A stretch of DNA of 64,000 nt from Kribbella caucasensis (GTDB lineage Bacteria; Actinomycetota; Actinomycetes; Propionibacteriales; Kribbellaceae): positions 16,267-80,266 of the forward strand of contig NZ_SNWQ01000032.1 of NCBI RefSeq assembly GCF_004361855.1, read 5' to 3'. The position numbers and the translations under genes are program-made. Below are positions 32,252-40,703 of this stretch, one piece after another. Each line of letters begins with the position of its first letter. Position 1 is the stretch's first letter. The notes below the pieces were generated by a model, which saw nothing but the letters and a program-made list of their open reading frames with translations, was not told the origin of the DNA and did not search any database.

Positions 32252-32791
32252 ATGATTCGGCGCGTGACCTGGTTCGAAGGTGCGGCTCCCCGAAGTGAGG
32301 CCGAGGCAGAGTTCTTGGCCGCGCTTCGCACTCACGCCGCCAACTGGCAGCTCGACGTTCGGCCAGAGCACACCGGGGTGCTCGCCAGTCTGGCGCCGCT
32401 GTACGTGGAGGTGGAGGTACCTGGGCTACCGCAGGGCAGCAACATGACCACCGTTTTGCAGGGTGGCTACTGGACGACCTCGCCGACCGAGCTGGTGCTG
32501 CAGGCGGAGTGGGGCGACACCCATATGCTCGACAACGGCGGCCACGACGACGACCTGAGCGTCGGAGGCGTACGTATTGGAGCCGCCGAGGCAGCGGCCG
32601 TTATGGCCAACTGGTTCGACACCCAACTGCGCAGGTCGGTCCAGCGGGCCGAATGGATCGGCGACGACGGGAGGGTCGTCGCTACAGACTGGCGACTAGC
32701 GGACACAGGCCGGCGACTCGCAGCCGAAGGCTCCTGGCTGCGGAGAAGGCGTGCTCCCACACGTGTAATCCCTGTCCGCCCGCCACGCTAA
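32252..32791 (+). CDS. Protein of unknown function
   Basis: Encodes 179 residues from ATG 32252; a GTG four codons later is possible. The protein has an acidic middle (TELVLQAEWGDTHMLDNGGHDDDLSVGG), a helix with alternating alanines (IGAAEAAAVMANWFDTQLRR) and a very basic C-terminus (WLRRRRAPTRVIPVRPPR). There is no signal peptide or recognised domain. It may be related to small actinobacterial immunity or modulator-type proteins, but that is a guess. It reads toward a broken LacI gene. Confidence 0.65.
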   Translation: MIRRVTWFEGAAPRSEAEAEFLAALRTHAANWQLDVRPEHTGVLASLAPLYVEVEVPGLPQGSNMTTVLQGGYWTTSPTELVLQAEWGDTHMLDNGGHDDDLSVGGVRIGAAEAAAVMANWFDTQLRRSVQRAEWIGDDGRVVATDWRLADTGRRLAAEGSWLRRRRAPTRVIPVRPPR

Positions 32792-32849
32792 CCGCACTCA
32801 TCTGCCGCGATTGCACGGAAGCAGCCAACCGACAGCCCCGGGCCGCGGC

Positions 32850-33400
32850 TGTGCTCAAGGTCGGAGGCTGGGTCGCCCGGCGGGCGGCTCGGATTGCTCG
32901 ACGGGCTTCAGGTGGGGCGAGTGCAGCCGCAGGATTCTCGGTGCATGATTTCGGCGGGAGGCGGCTGGTTGGGGGTCGGTCATGCGGCGGAGGAGGAGTT
33001 GTACTGCGCGGGCGCCGATTGTGGCTGATGGTTGGTAGACCGTGGTGAGGGCCGGGGCTGAACAGGTCGGCCAGACGGTCGTTGAACGCGGCAACCGCGA
33101 GTTCCGATGGGACTCGGACGCTAGCGGCTCGGAAGGCGGCGAGGCTCCTAATCGTCGTGTTGTTGCTGGCGGCAAACATCGCGGTCGGTGATTCGGCCAA
33201 CTCGAGCATGGTGAGGGCCGCTTTCCGGCCGCCTTCGCTGGTGGATGCGCCGTCGCTCACATCAAGCGAGGAGTCGATCGGGAGTTCGGATCGCTGGTGA
33301 GGGAGTAGGTTGGCGATCGCGGCGGCCTCGTGCTGGGCGTCGTCCCCGGTATCAACGATTAGCAGGTTCTGCCCGGCCCGGTCTCGGCGTCGATGCCCTG
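32850..33400 (-). pseudogene. Truncated, frameshifted LacI-family regulator
   Basis: On the minus strand one frame (about 33390-33030) encodes LLIVDTGDDAQHEAAAIANL, then RKAALTMLELAESPTAMFAASNNTTIRSLA and PSELAVAAFNDRLADLFSP, the effector-binding domain of LacI regulators. The homology continues in another frame (from about 33050 to 32880) as PALTTVYQPSATIGARAVQLLLRRM, the usual C-terminal segment. The N-terminal DNA-binding domain is missing; a DUF222/HNH gene begins its 3' end 40 bases upstream. This is therefore a decayed regulator with at least one frameshift and a 5' deletion, possibly linked to arrival of the HNH gene. Confidence 0.8.
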
Positions 33401-33441
33401 GATCAGGGTGGTTCGGCCGTCCCGTCCCTCGGGGGTGGGGT

Positions 33442-35202
33442 TTAAGGATCGGGTGTGGGGTCGGTGATTCGGTGGGTTCCGGTGGGTGTGACGTGGAACC
33501 GGTAGCCGTGGGGTGTGGTCCATTCGATGGTGTTGTGGTCGAGGCGTTTGACCTTCCAGTGGCCGTGGGTTTTGACCCTGTGGGCGTAGCGCCGCAGGGG
33601 TGCGAGGTTGTCGGTTCCGGTCTGGCCGGGTGGCCCGAGAGGGTCATAGGGCCGGATGTGGTCCAGGTCGATGGCCCGGTCGGTTTCGCGGGTGCCGTAC
33701 GGGAACACCTCCACCGGGTGGATCAGCTTGACCCGCTCCCGGATCCGGTCCGGGATCTCGTAGCAATCCACATTGACCGCGTCGTTCAAATCGATGACCG
33801 GCTTGACGATGTACGGGCCGTGGCCGACGAGCTCGGCCAGTTGGCTGGCCAGCAGCGGGCCGAGACCCTCGACCCGCAGGATCCCGTCGCCGGTGGCCAG
33901 GGTGTGGTCGGTCAGGTGCACGTAGATCTCGGCCTGCCCCGACCGCACCCGCCCACCCGCGCGGCCCCCACCAGGTGCGGATGGGGTGGTGTGGGCGTCG
34001 TGTTTGATCTGGGCCAGGCGGGCGTCGAAGGCACGCTGCGCGGCCGCGTCGAGCGGTTCACCGGCGTCTGTGGCGTCGGGGTCGACGCGCGGGCCGGGCC
34101 AGCCGGGCTCACCCGGGGCGCCGGTCGGGGTGTCCAGCGGGTCCGGCAGGTCGCTGTGGCTCGGGTGGGGCGCGTCCCGGTCGGCCTCGTCATCCGGCCC
34201 GGGCTCAGGCCCGAACCCGGACACAGGCTCGGACGTGAGCTCAGGCTCGGACGTGGGCTCAGGCTCGGACGTGGGCTCAGGATCAGGGCAGGGCTCGGGG
34301 CCAGGTTCGGGCTCAGCCTCAGCCCTGGGGGCAGCCTCAGCGCTGGGGGCAGTGTCGGGGCCGGCGTTGGGGCCTGGTGGTGCCTGCGGTGCGGGTTCCG
34401 GGCTGGTTTCGGTTTGGGTGAGGAGCTGGGCGCGGGCCTGGCGGAGGAGTTCTTCGGTGTAGACGGGGTCGGCGATGATGCCGATCGCCTTGGCGCGGCG
34501 GTGCGGCAGGGTGTCGGTGTCGCCGAGGATCTTCAACGCGTCGGCGAGGCTGGCGATGGTGGCGTCGAAGCGGATCACGTCGCCGGAGGCGGCGCGGATG
34601 TAGACCTTCTTGGTGCCGTGCTCGTCGGACTGGGCGACATAGACACCGCGTTCCCGCGCCTTCTCCTCGGCCGCCGCGCGGGCGGCGTCGGGATCGGCAC
34701 GCCACTTCGCCGCCTTCACGATGTTCTCCAGCCGCAGCGGGGTCACGCTGTCCACGATCGCCGCGACCTGCTTGTCCACCAGCGCGGCGGCCTCCTGCGA
34801 CAGGGTGAGGCAGGCGGTGGCGATCCGGCAGGCCCGCCACGGTGTCGCCTCGCCGGACCGGACCCGGGCGAAGGTGAACGGGAGCCGGTGGCGCAGGGCG
34901 AGGGCCTGCCCGATGAGGGCGGCCGCCGCGCCGGCGGAGATGCCGAGCATCGCGCCGAACTCGGCCGCCGCGAACTCGGCGACCTCGGGGCAGCCGTCAC
35001 CACCCAGCACGACGGAGCGTTCGCGGCCCTGCCAGCTGCGGCGGCCGGGGCGGGGTGGGCAGCTGTCGGGGTGGTGCCGGTCGGCGTATTCCAGGGCGTG
35101 TTCGAGGAGGCTGGCCTCGCGCCGGTTGGCCTCGGCGCGTTGCTCGGCGGCCGAGGCCAGCAGGTCGGCCGTCGGCAACTCGGTGAGATCCGTCTCGAAC
35201 AT
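33442..35202 (-). CDS. DUF222 / HNH-endonuclease-domain protein (13E12-like)
   Basis: Encodes 586 residues. Residues about 1-260 are DUF222 (ISAGAAAALIGQALALRHRLP; RACRIATACLTLSQEAAALVDKQV). A low-complexity Pro/Glu/Ser/Thr linker follows, with three 18-bp tandem repeats. The HNH nuclease motif near the C-terminus is AIDLDHIRPYDPLGPPGQTGTDNLAPLRRYAHRVKTHG-type, with D-H, N and H residues intact. Such proteins occur in many copies in actinobacterial genomes and are associated with the mycobacterial 13E12 repeats; function is unproven, with mobility or DNA damage roles proposed. It sits between a broken lacI and a sugar transporter. Confidence 0.88.
   Translation of the reverse strand: MFETDLTELPTADLLASAAEQRAEANRREASLLEHALEYADRHHPDSCPPRPGRRSWQGRERSVVLGGDGCPEVAEFAAAEFGAMLGISAGAAAALIGQALALRHRLPFTFARVRSGEATPWRACRIATACLTLSQEAAALVDKQVAAIVDSVTPLRLENIVKAAKWRADPDAARAAAEEKARERGVYVAQSDEHGTKKVYIRAASGDVIRFDATIASLADALKILGDTDTLPHRRAKAIGIIADPVYTEELLRQARAQLLTQTETSPEPAPQAPPGPNAGPDTAPSAEAAPRAEAEPEPGPEPCPDPEPTSEPEPTSEPELTSEPVSGFGPEPGPDDEADRDAPHPSHSDLPDPLDTPTGAPGEPGWPGPRVDPDATDAGEPLDAAAQRAFDARLAQIKHDAHTTPSAPGGGRAGGRVRSGQAEIYVHLTDHTLATGDGILRVEGLGPLLASQLAELVGHGPYIVKPVIDLNDAVNVDCYEIPDRIRERVKLIHPVEVFPYGTRETDRAIDLDHIRPYDPLGPPGQTGTDNLAPLRRYAHRVKTHGHWKVKRLDHNTIEWTTPHGYRFHVTPTGTHRITDPTPDP
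34225..34278. repeat. Three 18-bp tandem repeats in the HNH gene linker
   Basis: The unit AGGCTCGGACGTGRGCTC occurs at 34225-34242, 34243-34260 and 34261-34278, differing at one base. On the coding strand it encodes repeated S-E-P-E-P-T or S-E-P-E-L-T. The length of this linker probably varies between strains by slippage. Confidence 0.9.
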
Positions 35203-35316
35203 ACTGTCGATTATATGTCACACTCCGTGACCCACCAAATTTCCCCTTACCCACAAGGGGAAACGGGACGCTGCAGGCTGGAGTGCTGCAGGACGGTGGG
35301 GCCGTCCGGCAGCAGG

Positions 35317-36132
35317 TCAGCTGGTCGGTTGGGGGTCTTGGAGGTTGGTGGCGCCGGTCATGATGGCTACGCCGTCGCTCATGGTGTGGGAGTCGGGGGT
35401 GATGACGCCGGCGCAGCGGCCGAGGCGTTGGATGTGGATTCTGTCCGCGACCTCCCACACGTGCGGCATGTTGTGGCTGATCAGGATGACTGGCAGGCCG
35501 CGTTCCCGCAGGCCTTTGATCATTTCGAGGACCTGGTTGGATTCCTTCACGCCGAGCGCGGCGGTCGGTTCGTCGAGGACGACTACCTTGCTGCCGAACG
35601 CGGCGGCTCTGGCGACCGCGACGGCTTGTCGCTGACCGCCGGACAGGGTTTCCACCGGCTGCTGGATGTTCTGGATCGTCTGGATCCCCAGGTCGCGCAC
35701 CGCCGCCGAGGCACGGTCGCGCATGCCGCGATGGTCGAGCATGCGGAAGACGCTGCCGAGGATGCCACGACGTCGTTCCTCACGCCCCAGGTACATGTTG
35801 CTCGCGATGTCGAGGGCGGGTGCGACGGCCAGGGTCTGGTAGACGGTCTCGATACCGGCGGCACGAGCGTCCTGCGGCCGTCGGAAGGTCACCGGCCGCT
35901 CTTCCAGGACGAGGTGGCCGGCATCCGGGACCAGGGCACCGGTCAGGCATTTGATCAGGGTGGACTTTCCGGCCCCGTTGTCGCCGATGACGGCCAGCAC
36001 CTCGCCGGCGTACAAGTCGAGGTCGACGCCGTCGAGCCCGATCACCCGGCCGAACGTCTTGACCAGACCGCGTGCGGACAGGATCGGTGCCCGCAACTGC
36101 GTGTCCTGCGGACGGTTGACCGTGGCTGTCAT
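35317..36132 (-). CDS. Sugar ABC transporter ATPase (single-domain, FrcA-like)
   Basis: Encodes 271 residues. Walker A GDNGAGKSTLIKCL, signature TLSGGQRQAVAVARA, Walker B KVVVLDEPTAAL and switch His ILISHNMPHVWEVADRI are intact. It has one nucleotide-binding domain, as in fructose-type (FrcA) systems, instead of the fused pair in RbsA. The ATG at 36132 overlaps the permease stop by 4 bases. It energises uptake with the permease and binding protein upstream. It is the last gene of the operon, and its stop lies 114 bases from the HNH gene. Confidence 0.93.
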   Translation of the reverse strand: MTATVNRPQDTQLRAPILSARGLVKTFGRVIGLDGVDLDLYAGEVLAVIGDNGAGKSTLIKCLTGALVPDAGHLVLEERPVTFRRPQDARAAGIETVYQTLAVAPALDIASNMYLGREERRRGILGSVFRMLDHRGMRDRASAAVRDLGIQTIQNIQQPVETLSGGQRQAVAVARAAAFGSKVVVLDEPTAALGVKESNQVLEMIKGLRERGLPVILISHNMPHVWEVADRIHIQRLGRCAGVITPDSHTMSDGVAIMTGATNLQDPQPTS

Positions 36133-37160
36133 GAGCGCACCTTCCTGATCCACTGGTCGACGGAGACCGCGACGATGACCAGGATCCCCACGGCCAGCAG
36201 GCGGTACTGCGCGTCGACGCCCGCCAGCGACAGACCGACGGTGAACGCCTGCACGATGAGGGCGCCGAGGAGGGTTCCCAGTAGACCTCCGCGGCCACCG
36301 AACAGGCTGGTTCCGCCGATCACCACGGCCGTGATGCTGTCGAGGTTGGCATCGACGATCGCGTTCGGACTCGCGGCTCCGGCCCGGCCGATCAGGATCC
36401 AGCCGGCGATCCCGTAGATCAGTCCCGCCACGGCGTAGACGCTCAACAGCAGCCGGCCCGAGCGGATACCGCTGAGGCGCGCGGCCTCTGGGTCGTCGCC
36501 GACGGCGTACACATGCCTTCCCCAGGCGGTCTGGGTGAGTGCGTAGCCCAGTACGAGGTAGAGGGCGACGACGAGCACCACACCGGTCGTGATCCGGAAC
36601 TGGCCGATCGAGAATCCCTCGCCGGTCCAGTTGAGCAGATCGGGCAACCTGTTGTTCTGGATGCTCTGACCGCTCGAGTAGAGCAGGGCGACGGCTGTGA
36701 AGATGCTCAACGTCCCCAGCGTCACGATGAACGGCGGCAAGCCGATCCGGGTCACCAGGATCCCGTTCAGTGCGCCGGCGGCCAGGCCGAGAATGACACC
36801 AGCCGCTAGGGCGAGGCCGGCCGGCCAGCCGTTCTCGGCCGCCAGGGTCGCCATCACCATCGTCGACAGGATGGTGATGGCTCCGACGGACAGGTCGATG
36901 CCCGCGGTCAGGATGATCAGCGTCTGCCCGACCGCGAGGGCGGCCACCACGGCAGTCTGCTGGACCAGCAGCGAAAGGGCTGCGGGGTTGGAGAACCGGC
37001 TGTTGACCGCGGTGAAGATGATGACTGTCATCAGCAGGATGATCGCGGGGCTGAGCGCCGGCCGCTGGTGCAGCAGGTGCTGCACCCGTTGGCTGAGGGT
37101 GTGCTCGCGACGCGCGAGTTCCTGGGCGGCGGCGCCCGGCGTCGTACTTTGGACGGTCAT
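36129..37160 (-). CDS. Sugar ABC transporter permease (RbsC/FrcC-like)
   Basis: Encodes 343 residues with about ten hydrophobic segments. The conserved permease segments are VGQTLIILTAGIDLSVGAI, GAVALLYSSGQ-like helices and VYAVGDDPEAARLSGI (the coupling region of this family), then GIAGWILIGRAGAASPNAI and VIGGTSLFGGRGG. It belongs to the ribose/fructose/xylose permease family. It lies 30 bases after the binding-protein gene and overlaps the ATPase gene. Confidence 0.93.
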   Translation of the reverse strand: MTVQSTTPGAAAQELARREHTLSQRVQHLLHQRPALSPAIILLMTVIIFTAVNSRFSNPAALSLLVQQTAVVAALAVGQTLIILTAGIDLSVGAITILSTMVMATLAAENGWPAGLALAAGVILGLAAGALNGILVTRIGLPPFIVTLGTLSIFTAVALLYSSGQSIQNNRLPDLLNWTGEGFSIGQFRITTGVVLVVALYLVLGYALTQTAWGRHVYAVGDDPEAARLSGIRSGRLLLSVYAVAGLIYGIAGWILIGRAGAASPNAIVDANLDSITAVVIGGTSLFGGRGGLLGTLLGALIVQAFTVGLSLAGVDAQYRLLAVGILVIVAVSVDQWIRKVRS

Positions 37161-37190
37161 GGTGTCACCTCCGGCCTGCGGATCGAGTGG

Positions 37191-38270
37191 TCATCCCCAG
37201 CACAGGGAGCTTCCCTCCGTGGTGTCGATGCTGGTGACGCCCTGGGAGGCCTTGTCGGTGACGAGCGCGACGCCGGTGTTGAAGAAGTCGAGGCCGTCGG
37301 TCGTCTTCGGCTTCTCGCCGCCGCGGGCGATCTTCGCGATCGACTCGACGCCGAGCGCGGCCATCTTCAGTGGGTACTGCTGCGAGGTCGCGCCGATCAC
37401 ACCGTCCTTGACCGACTTCACCCCGGCACAGCCGCCGTCGACCGAGACGATGAAGACGCCGTTCGTCTTCCCGGCCGCCTTCAGTGCGTTGTACGCGCCG
37501 ACCGCGGCCGGCTCGTTGATCGTGTAGACGACGTTGATGTTGGAGTTCTTGGTCAGGCAGTTCTCCATCGCCGAGCGGCCACCGTCCTCGGCGCCCTGGG
37601 TGGGCTCGTTACAAGCGATCGTGTACGAACCGCCGCCGTACGAACCGGACTTGTCCTCGTCACCGTTCTTCTTGGCGTCCTTGACGTCGACACCGAGACC
37701 GGTGAGGAAGCCCTGGTCGCGGTTGTAGTCGACCGACACGACCTTGTCGTTGAACAGGTCGAGCAGCGCGATCGTGGCCGGCTTGCCGCCCAGTTGCTTG
37801 GCCGTCCACTGGCCGATCAGTTTCCCGGCCTCGAAGTTGTCGGTGGCGAACGTGATGTCGACGGTGTCCGCCGGGTCCGGCGGGGTGTCCAGCGCGATCA
37901 CGAACAGGCCGGCGTCGCGCGCCTTCTTGATCGCGGTGTTGACCCCCGGGCCGTTCGGGGTGATGAGAATGCCCTTCTGTCCCTGGGCGATCGCGTTCTC
38001 GATCGCCTGAACCTGGCCCTGTTCGTCGCCGTCGGCTTTGCCGGAGGCCACGGTCAGGTCCACGTTGTTCTTGCCGGCCTCTTCCTTCGCGCCCTTCTGC
38101 ATGGCGACGAAGAACGGGTTCGTCGAGTCCTTGGTGATGAGCGAGACGCCGATCTTGTCGGTCGACGAGGCGGCTTCGGTACCGGATCCGCCGCAGGCCG
38201 ACAGGGCCAGCAGGCCGGTGATCGCGACGGCGGCGACGCCGAGGCGCGCCGTACGGGAGGTGAGATACAT
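37191..38270 (-). CDS. Sugar ABC transporter substrate-binding lipoprotein
   Basis: Encodes 359 residues from ATG 38270 (MYLTSRTARLGVAAVAITG). The signal sequence ends at the lipobox LALSAC. The mature protein is a periplasmic-binding-protein type 4 fold (IGVSLITKDSTNPFFVAMQKGAKEEA; ENAIAQGQKGILITPNGPGVN; VIALDTPPDPADTVDITFATD), typical of ribose or fructose binders. The segment NINVVYTINEPAAVGAYNALKA is the hinge region. The start is set by the lipobox position and by removing an upstream stretch that overlaps the operator. It is the first gene of the operon and is controlled from 38310-38327. Confidence 0.93.
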   Translation of the reverse strand: MYLTSRTARLGVAAVAITGLLALSACGGSGTEAASSTDKIGVSLITKDSTNPFFVAMQKGAKEEAGKNNVDLTVASGKADGDEQGQVQAIENAIAQGQKGILITPNGPGVNTAIKKARDAGLFVIALDTPPDPADTVDITFATDNFEAGKLIGQWTAKQLGGKPATIALLDLFNDKVVSVDYNRDQGFLTGLGVDVKDAKKNGDEDKSGSYGGGSYTIACNEPTQGAEDGGRSAMENCLTKNSNINVVYTINEPAAVGAYNALKAAGKTNGVFIVSVDGGCAGVKSVKDGVIGATSQQYPLKMAALGVESIAKIARGGEKPKTTDGLDFFNTGVALVTDKASQGVTSIDTTEGSSLCWG

Positions 38271-38309
38271 GTCTGGGTCTCTCTCCGGGAGCAAGGTCAG
38301 ATGATGGTT

Positions 38310-38327
38310 TACGTCAACGTTGACGTA
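38310..38327. promoter_or_regulatory. LacI-type operator, perfect 18-bp palindrome
   Basis: TACGTCAAC-GTTGACGTA is a perfect palindrome with the central CG usual for LacI-family sites. It lies 40 bases before the binding-protein start and 61 bases before the divergent lacI start, so it can control both. Confidence 0.85.
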
Positions 38328-38387
38328 GGGCAACACAACATCCGCTCATGCTTGTAGTCAAGGGGTCGATCGGAAATACTGCGACTC

Positions 38388-39449
38388 GTGACGACAACGA
38401 TGACGCAGGATGGTTCTGACGGCCCGAGGCCGGCTCGGGCGACGATGAAGGACGTCGCCCTGCTGGCCGGCGTCAGCGTCAAGACGGTGTCGAGAGTCGT
38501 CAACGGTGAGCCGGGTGCGTCGACCGCCGTACGGCAGCGGGTGCTGGGCGCCGTGGAGCGGCTCGACTACCGGCACAATCTCGGCGCCAGTACGTTGCGC
38601 CGCAAGGACGCCCGGTCCGGCATCGTCGGCGCGTTGCTCCAGGATCTGGGGAACAGCTTCTCCGCCGGCCTGCTGCGTGCGCTCGAGGACGCCCTCCGCG
38701 AACCCGGCCTTTCGGTACTGGCCGCAAGTCTCGACGAGGAACCAGAACGTGAGCGCGGCATCGTTTCCGATCTGGTGGCCCGGCGCGCGGACGGGCTGGT
38801 GCTGATGCCGGCCACCCATCGACACGAATATCTGATCAGCGAACGCCGGGCCGGACTGCCGGTGGTGTTCGTCGACCGTCGGCCACATGGTCTCGACTGC
38901 GACTCGGTGACCGTCGACAACCACGGTGGCGCGAAGCTTGCGACCGCCCATCTTGTCGCGGGTGGCCACCGCCGCATCGCCATGCTGACTGACCTGGAGG
39001 AGATCGAGACGGCCGTCGAGCGTCGCGCCGGATATCGCGCGGCGCTGGCGGAGAAGGAGATTGGATTCGCCCCCGAACTCCTGGTCCACGACATCCGGAG
39101 TGAAATGGCGGCAGCCCAGGCCGTGACCGCGTTGCTCGACCTGGCCGACCCACCGACCGCCATCGTTGCCGGCCGCAACATCATCACCGTGGGAACGGTC
39201 CGCGCGTTGCGGGCGGCGGGGGCGGTCCGTGAAGTCGCGGTGGTCGGATTCGACGACTTCCCGATGGCCGATCTGGTCGAACCTCCACTCACGGTGATCC
39301 GGCAGGACGTGCAGCAGATCGGCGCAGAGGTCGCCCGGATCCTCCTCGACCGGCTGAACGGAGCAGGCGGTCCACCGCAGCACGTCGTACTCGAACCCAC
39401 GCTGATTCAGCGCGGCAGCGGCGAAATCCCACCACGAAGGCCCGGCTGA
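38388..39449 (+). CDS. LacI-family transcriptional regulator of the sugar importer
   Basis: Encodes 353 residues from a GTG. The N-terminal helix-turn-helix is MKDVALLAGVSVKTVSRVVN (about residues 19-38) with the hinge VRQRVLGAVERLDYRHN. The effector domain follows (IVGALLQDLGNSFSAGLLRALEDAL; DGLVLMPATHRHEYL; VVFVDRRPHGLDCDSVTVDN), ending VAVVGFDDFPMADLVEPPLTVIRQD. All parts are intact. It is divergent from the sugar ABC operon with the palindrome between, so autoregulated control of that operon by the imported sugar is very likely. Confidence 0.94.
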   Translation: MTTTMTQDGSDGPRPARATMKDVALLAGVSVKTVSRVVNGEPGASTAVRQRVLGAVERLDYRHNLGASTLRRKDARSGIVGALLQDLGNSFSAGLLRALEDALREPGLSVLAASLDEEPERERGIVSDLVARRADGLVLMPATHRHEYLISERRAGLPVVFVDRRPHGLDCDSVTVDNHGGAKLATAHLVAGGHRRIAMLTDLEEIETAVERRAGYRAALAEKEIGFAPELLVHDIRSEMAAAQAVTALLDLADPPTAIVAGRNIITVGTVRALRAAGAVREVAVVGFDDFPMADLVEPPLTVIRQDVQQIGAEVARILLDRLNGAGGPPQHVVLEPTLIQRGSGEIPPRRPG

Positions 39450-39467
39450 GGTCCCGTACGGCGTGAG

Positions 39468-39956
39468 TCAGCGGGCGATGTTGGCTGTTTGGGCTGTGGT
39501 GATGGCGATCAGGTCGGTGGGGGAGAGGCCGAGGTCGAGGCCGCGGCGGCCGCCGGAGACGTAGACCTGATCGTGGTCGGTGACGGTTGCGTCGATGACG
39601 GTCGGGAGGCGGCGCTTCTGGCCGATCGGGCTGATCCCGCCCACGACGTACCCGGTGGTGCGCTCGGCCGCGGCCGGGTCGGCCATCACGGCCTTCTTTC
39701 CGTTCAGCGCGGCCGCGACGGCCTTCAGGTCCAGCTGGCGATCCACCGGTACGACGCCGACCGCGAGCTTGCCGTCGACCTCGACCAGCAGCGTCTTGAA
39801 CACCTGCTCCGGGGCGAGCCCGAGCGCCTCGGCCGCCTCCAGCCCGTACGACTTCGCGGCCGGGTCGTGCTCGTACGTGTGACTGGTGAACGGCAGTCCG
39901 GCCTTGGTCAACGCGACCGTCGCCGGAGTCCCTTGCCCCTGTTTCGTCTTCGCCAC
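39468..39956 (-). CDS. ybaK: YbaK/EbsC-family Cys-tRNA(Pro) deacylase
   Basis: Encodes 162 residues. The sequence (GTPATVALTKAGLPFTSHTYEHDPAAKSYGLEAAE; VFKTLLVEVDGKLAVGVVPVDRQLDLKAVA; ADPAAAERTTGYVVGGISPIGQKRRLPTVID) is diagnostic of YbaK, with the catalytic Lys in VFKTL and the GGISPIG loop. YbaK removes cysteine wrongly attached to tRNA-Pro. The protein is full length and cytoplasmic. It converges on the lacI gene with 18 bases between stops and lies 11 bases downstream of the HTH regulator stop. Confidence 0.94.
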   Translation of the reverse strand: MAKTKQGQGTPATVALTKAGLPFTSHTYEHDPAAKSYGLEAAEALGLAPEQVFKTLLVEVDGKLAVGVVPVDRQLDLKAVAAALNGKKAVMADPAAAERTTGYVVGGISPIGQKRRLPTVIDATVTDHDQVYVSGGRRGLDLGLSPTDLIAITTAQTANIAR

Positions 39957-39967
39957 AAGCCCTGAGA

Positions 39968-40621
39968 CTACTCAGCCGGCTCGAGCCGTACGCAGCAGTG
40001 GCCCGGGGAGCCGCCGAGTTTTGCTTCCAGGCCGGTATCGCCGTAGCCGTCAAGCAGACCCTCGACCAGCCGCAGCGTCATGGTGCAGACGAGAGCCGGG
40101 TGGTCCTTCGCCAGCGCGCGGAACGGGCAGTTGGCCAGCGCGACCGCGGCGCCTTCCACCCGGGGCTCGAACCCGTGTTCGTCGAGGATCTGTGTCAGCG
40201 GCCGGCCGCTCGCGCCGAACGACTTCCCGTACTGGTGGGCTCGCCGTTCGACCGCCTGCCGTGGCGACCCGCCCGACGCTTCGGCGTCCTCCACCGCACC
40301 CGCGAGCAGCCGCCCGGCCACGTCGTACTGGCGGGTCGGCAGGGATACCTCGATCTCGGTGTCCGAGCGGCGGTAGAGCTTGGCGGGCCGTCCGGCGCCC
40401 GGTCCGGTCCGGCCGGTACGGCGCTCGTAGACGACCGCCAGCAACCCTTCAGTGGCGAGTTTGTCCAGGTGGAAGGCGGCCGTGTTCCGCGGGATCGCCA
40501 GCGCGGTCGCCGCGTCGTCCCGGCCGACTGGGACGGACTGGGCGGCGACGTACTGGTACAGCCGTCGCCGGGTCGGTTCGTCCAGGGCGGCCAGGGCCTG
40601 CAGATTCGCCTTCCTGTCCAC
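39968..40621 (-). CDS. Winged-helix regulator with C-terminal cysteines
   Basis: Encodes 217 residues. The N-terminal part is a winged helix of ArsR/SufR-like type (LAALDEPTRRRLYQYVAAQ; IPRNTAAFHLDKLATEGLL; GAGRPAKLYRRS). The C-terminal part contains NCPFRALAKDHPALVC and PGHCCVRLEP, giving Cys-x13-Cys and a later Cys pair, similar in layout to regulators that hold an iron-sulfur cluster or metal. It is divergent from folE, which it may control, and 11 bases upstream of ybaK. CCAA-CA-TTGG near 40638-40647 is a possible operator. The ligand is inferred only from the cysteine pattern. Confidence 0.82.
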   Translation of the reverse strand: MDRKANLQALAALDEPTRRRLYQYVAAQSVPVGRDDAATALAIPRNTAAFHLDKLATEGLLAVVYERRTGRTGPGAGRPAKLYRRSDTEIEVSLPTRQYDVAGRLLAGAVEDAEASGGSPRQAVERRAHQYGKSFGASGRPLTQILDEHGFEPRVEGAAVALANCPFRALAKDHPALVCTMTLRLVEGLLDGYGDTGLEAKLGGSPGHCCVRLEPAE

Positions 40622-40703
40622 GTGATGATTCTATCTCCAACATTGGTTGACGAAAGAGTAAACTAGCGGCTTCCTCGGTCTCGACGCTGTGAGGAGCGCG
40701 CAG

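Noticed and set aside
33310..36417. Very long plus-strand open frame opposite the HNH and ATPase genes
   Set aside because: It runs antisense to two genes with clear domains, and its sequence is Val/Gly/Arg-rich without any recognisable motif; it results from GC-rich codon bias.
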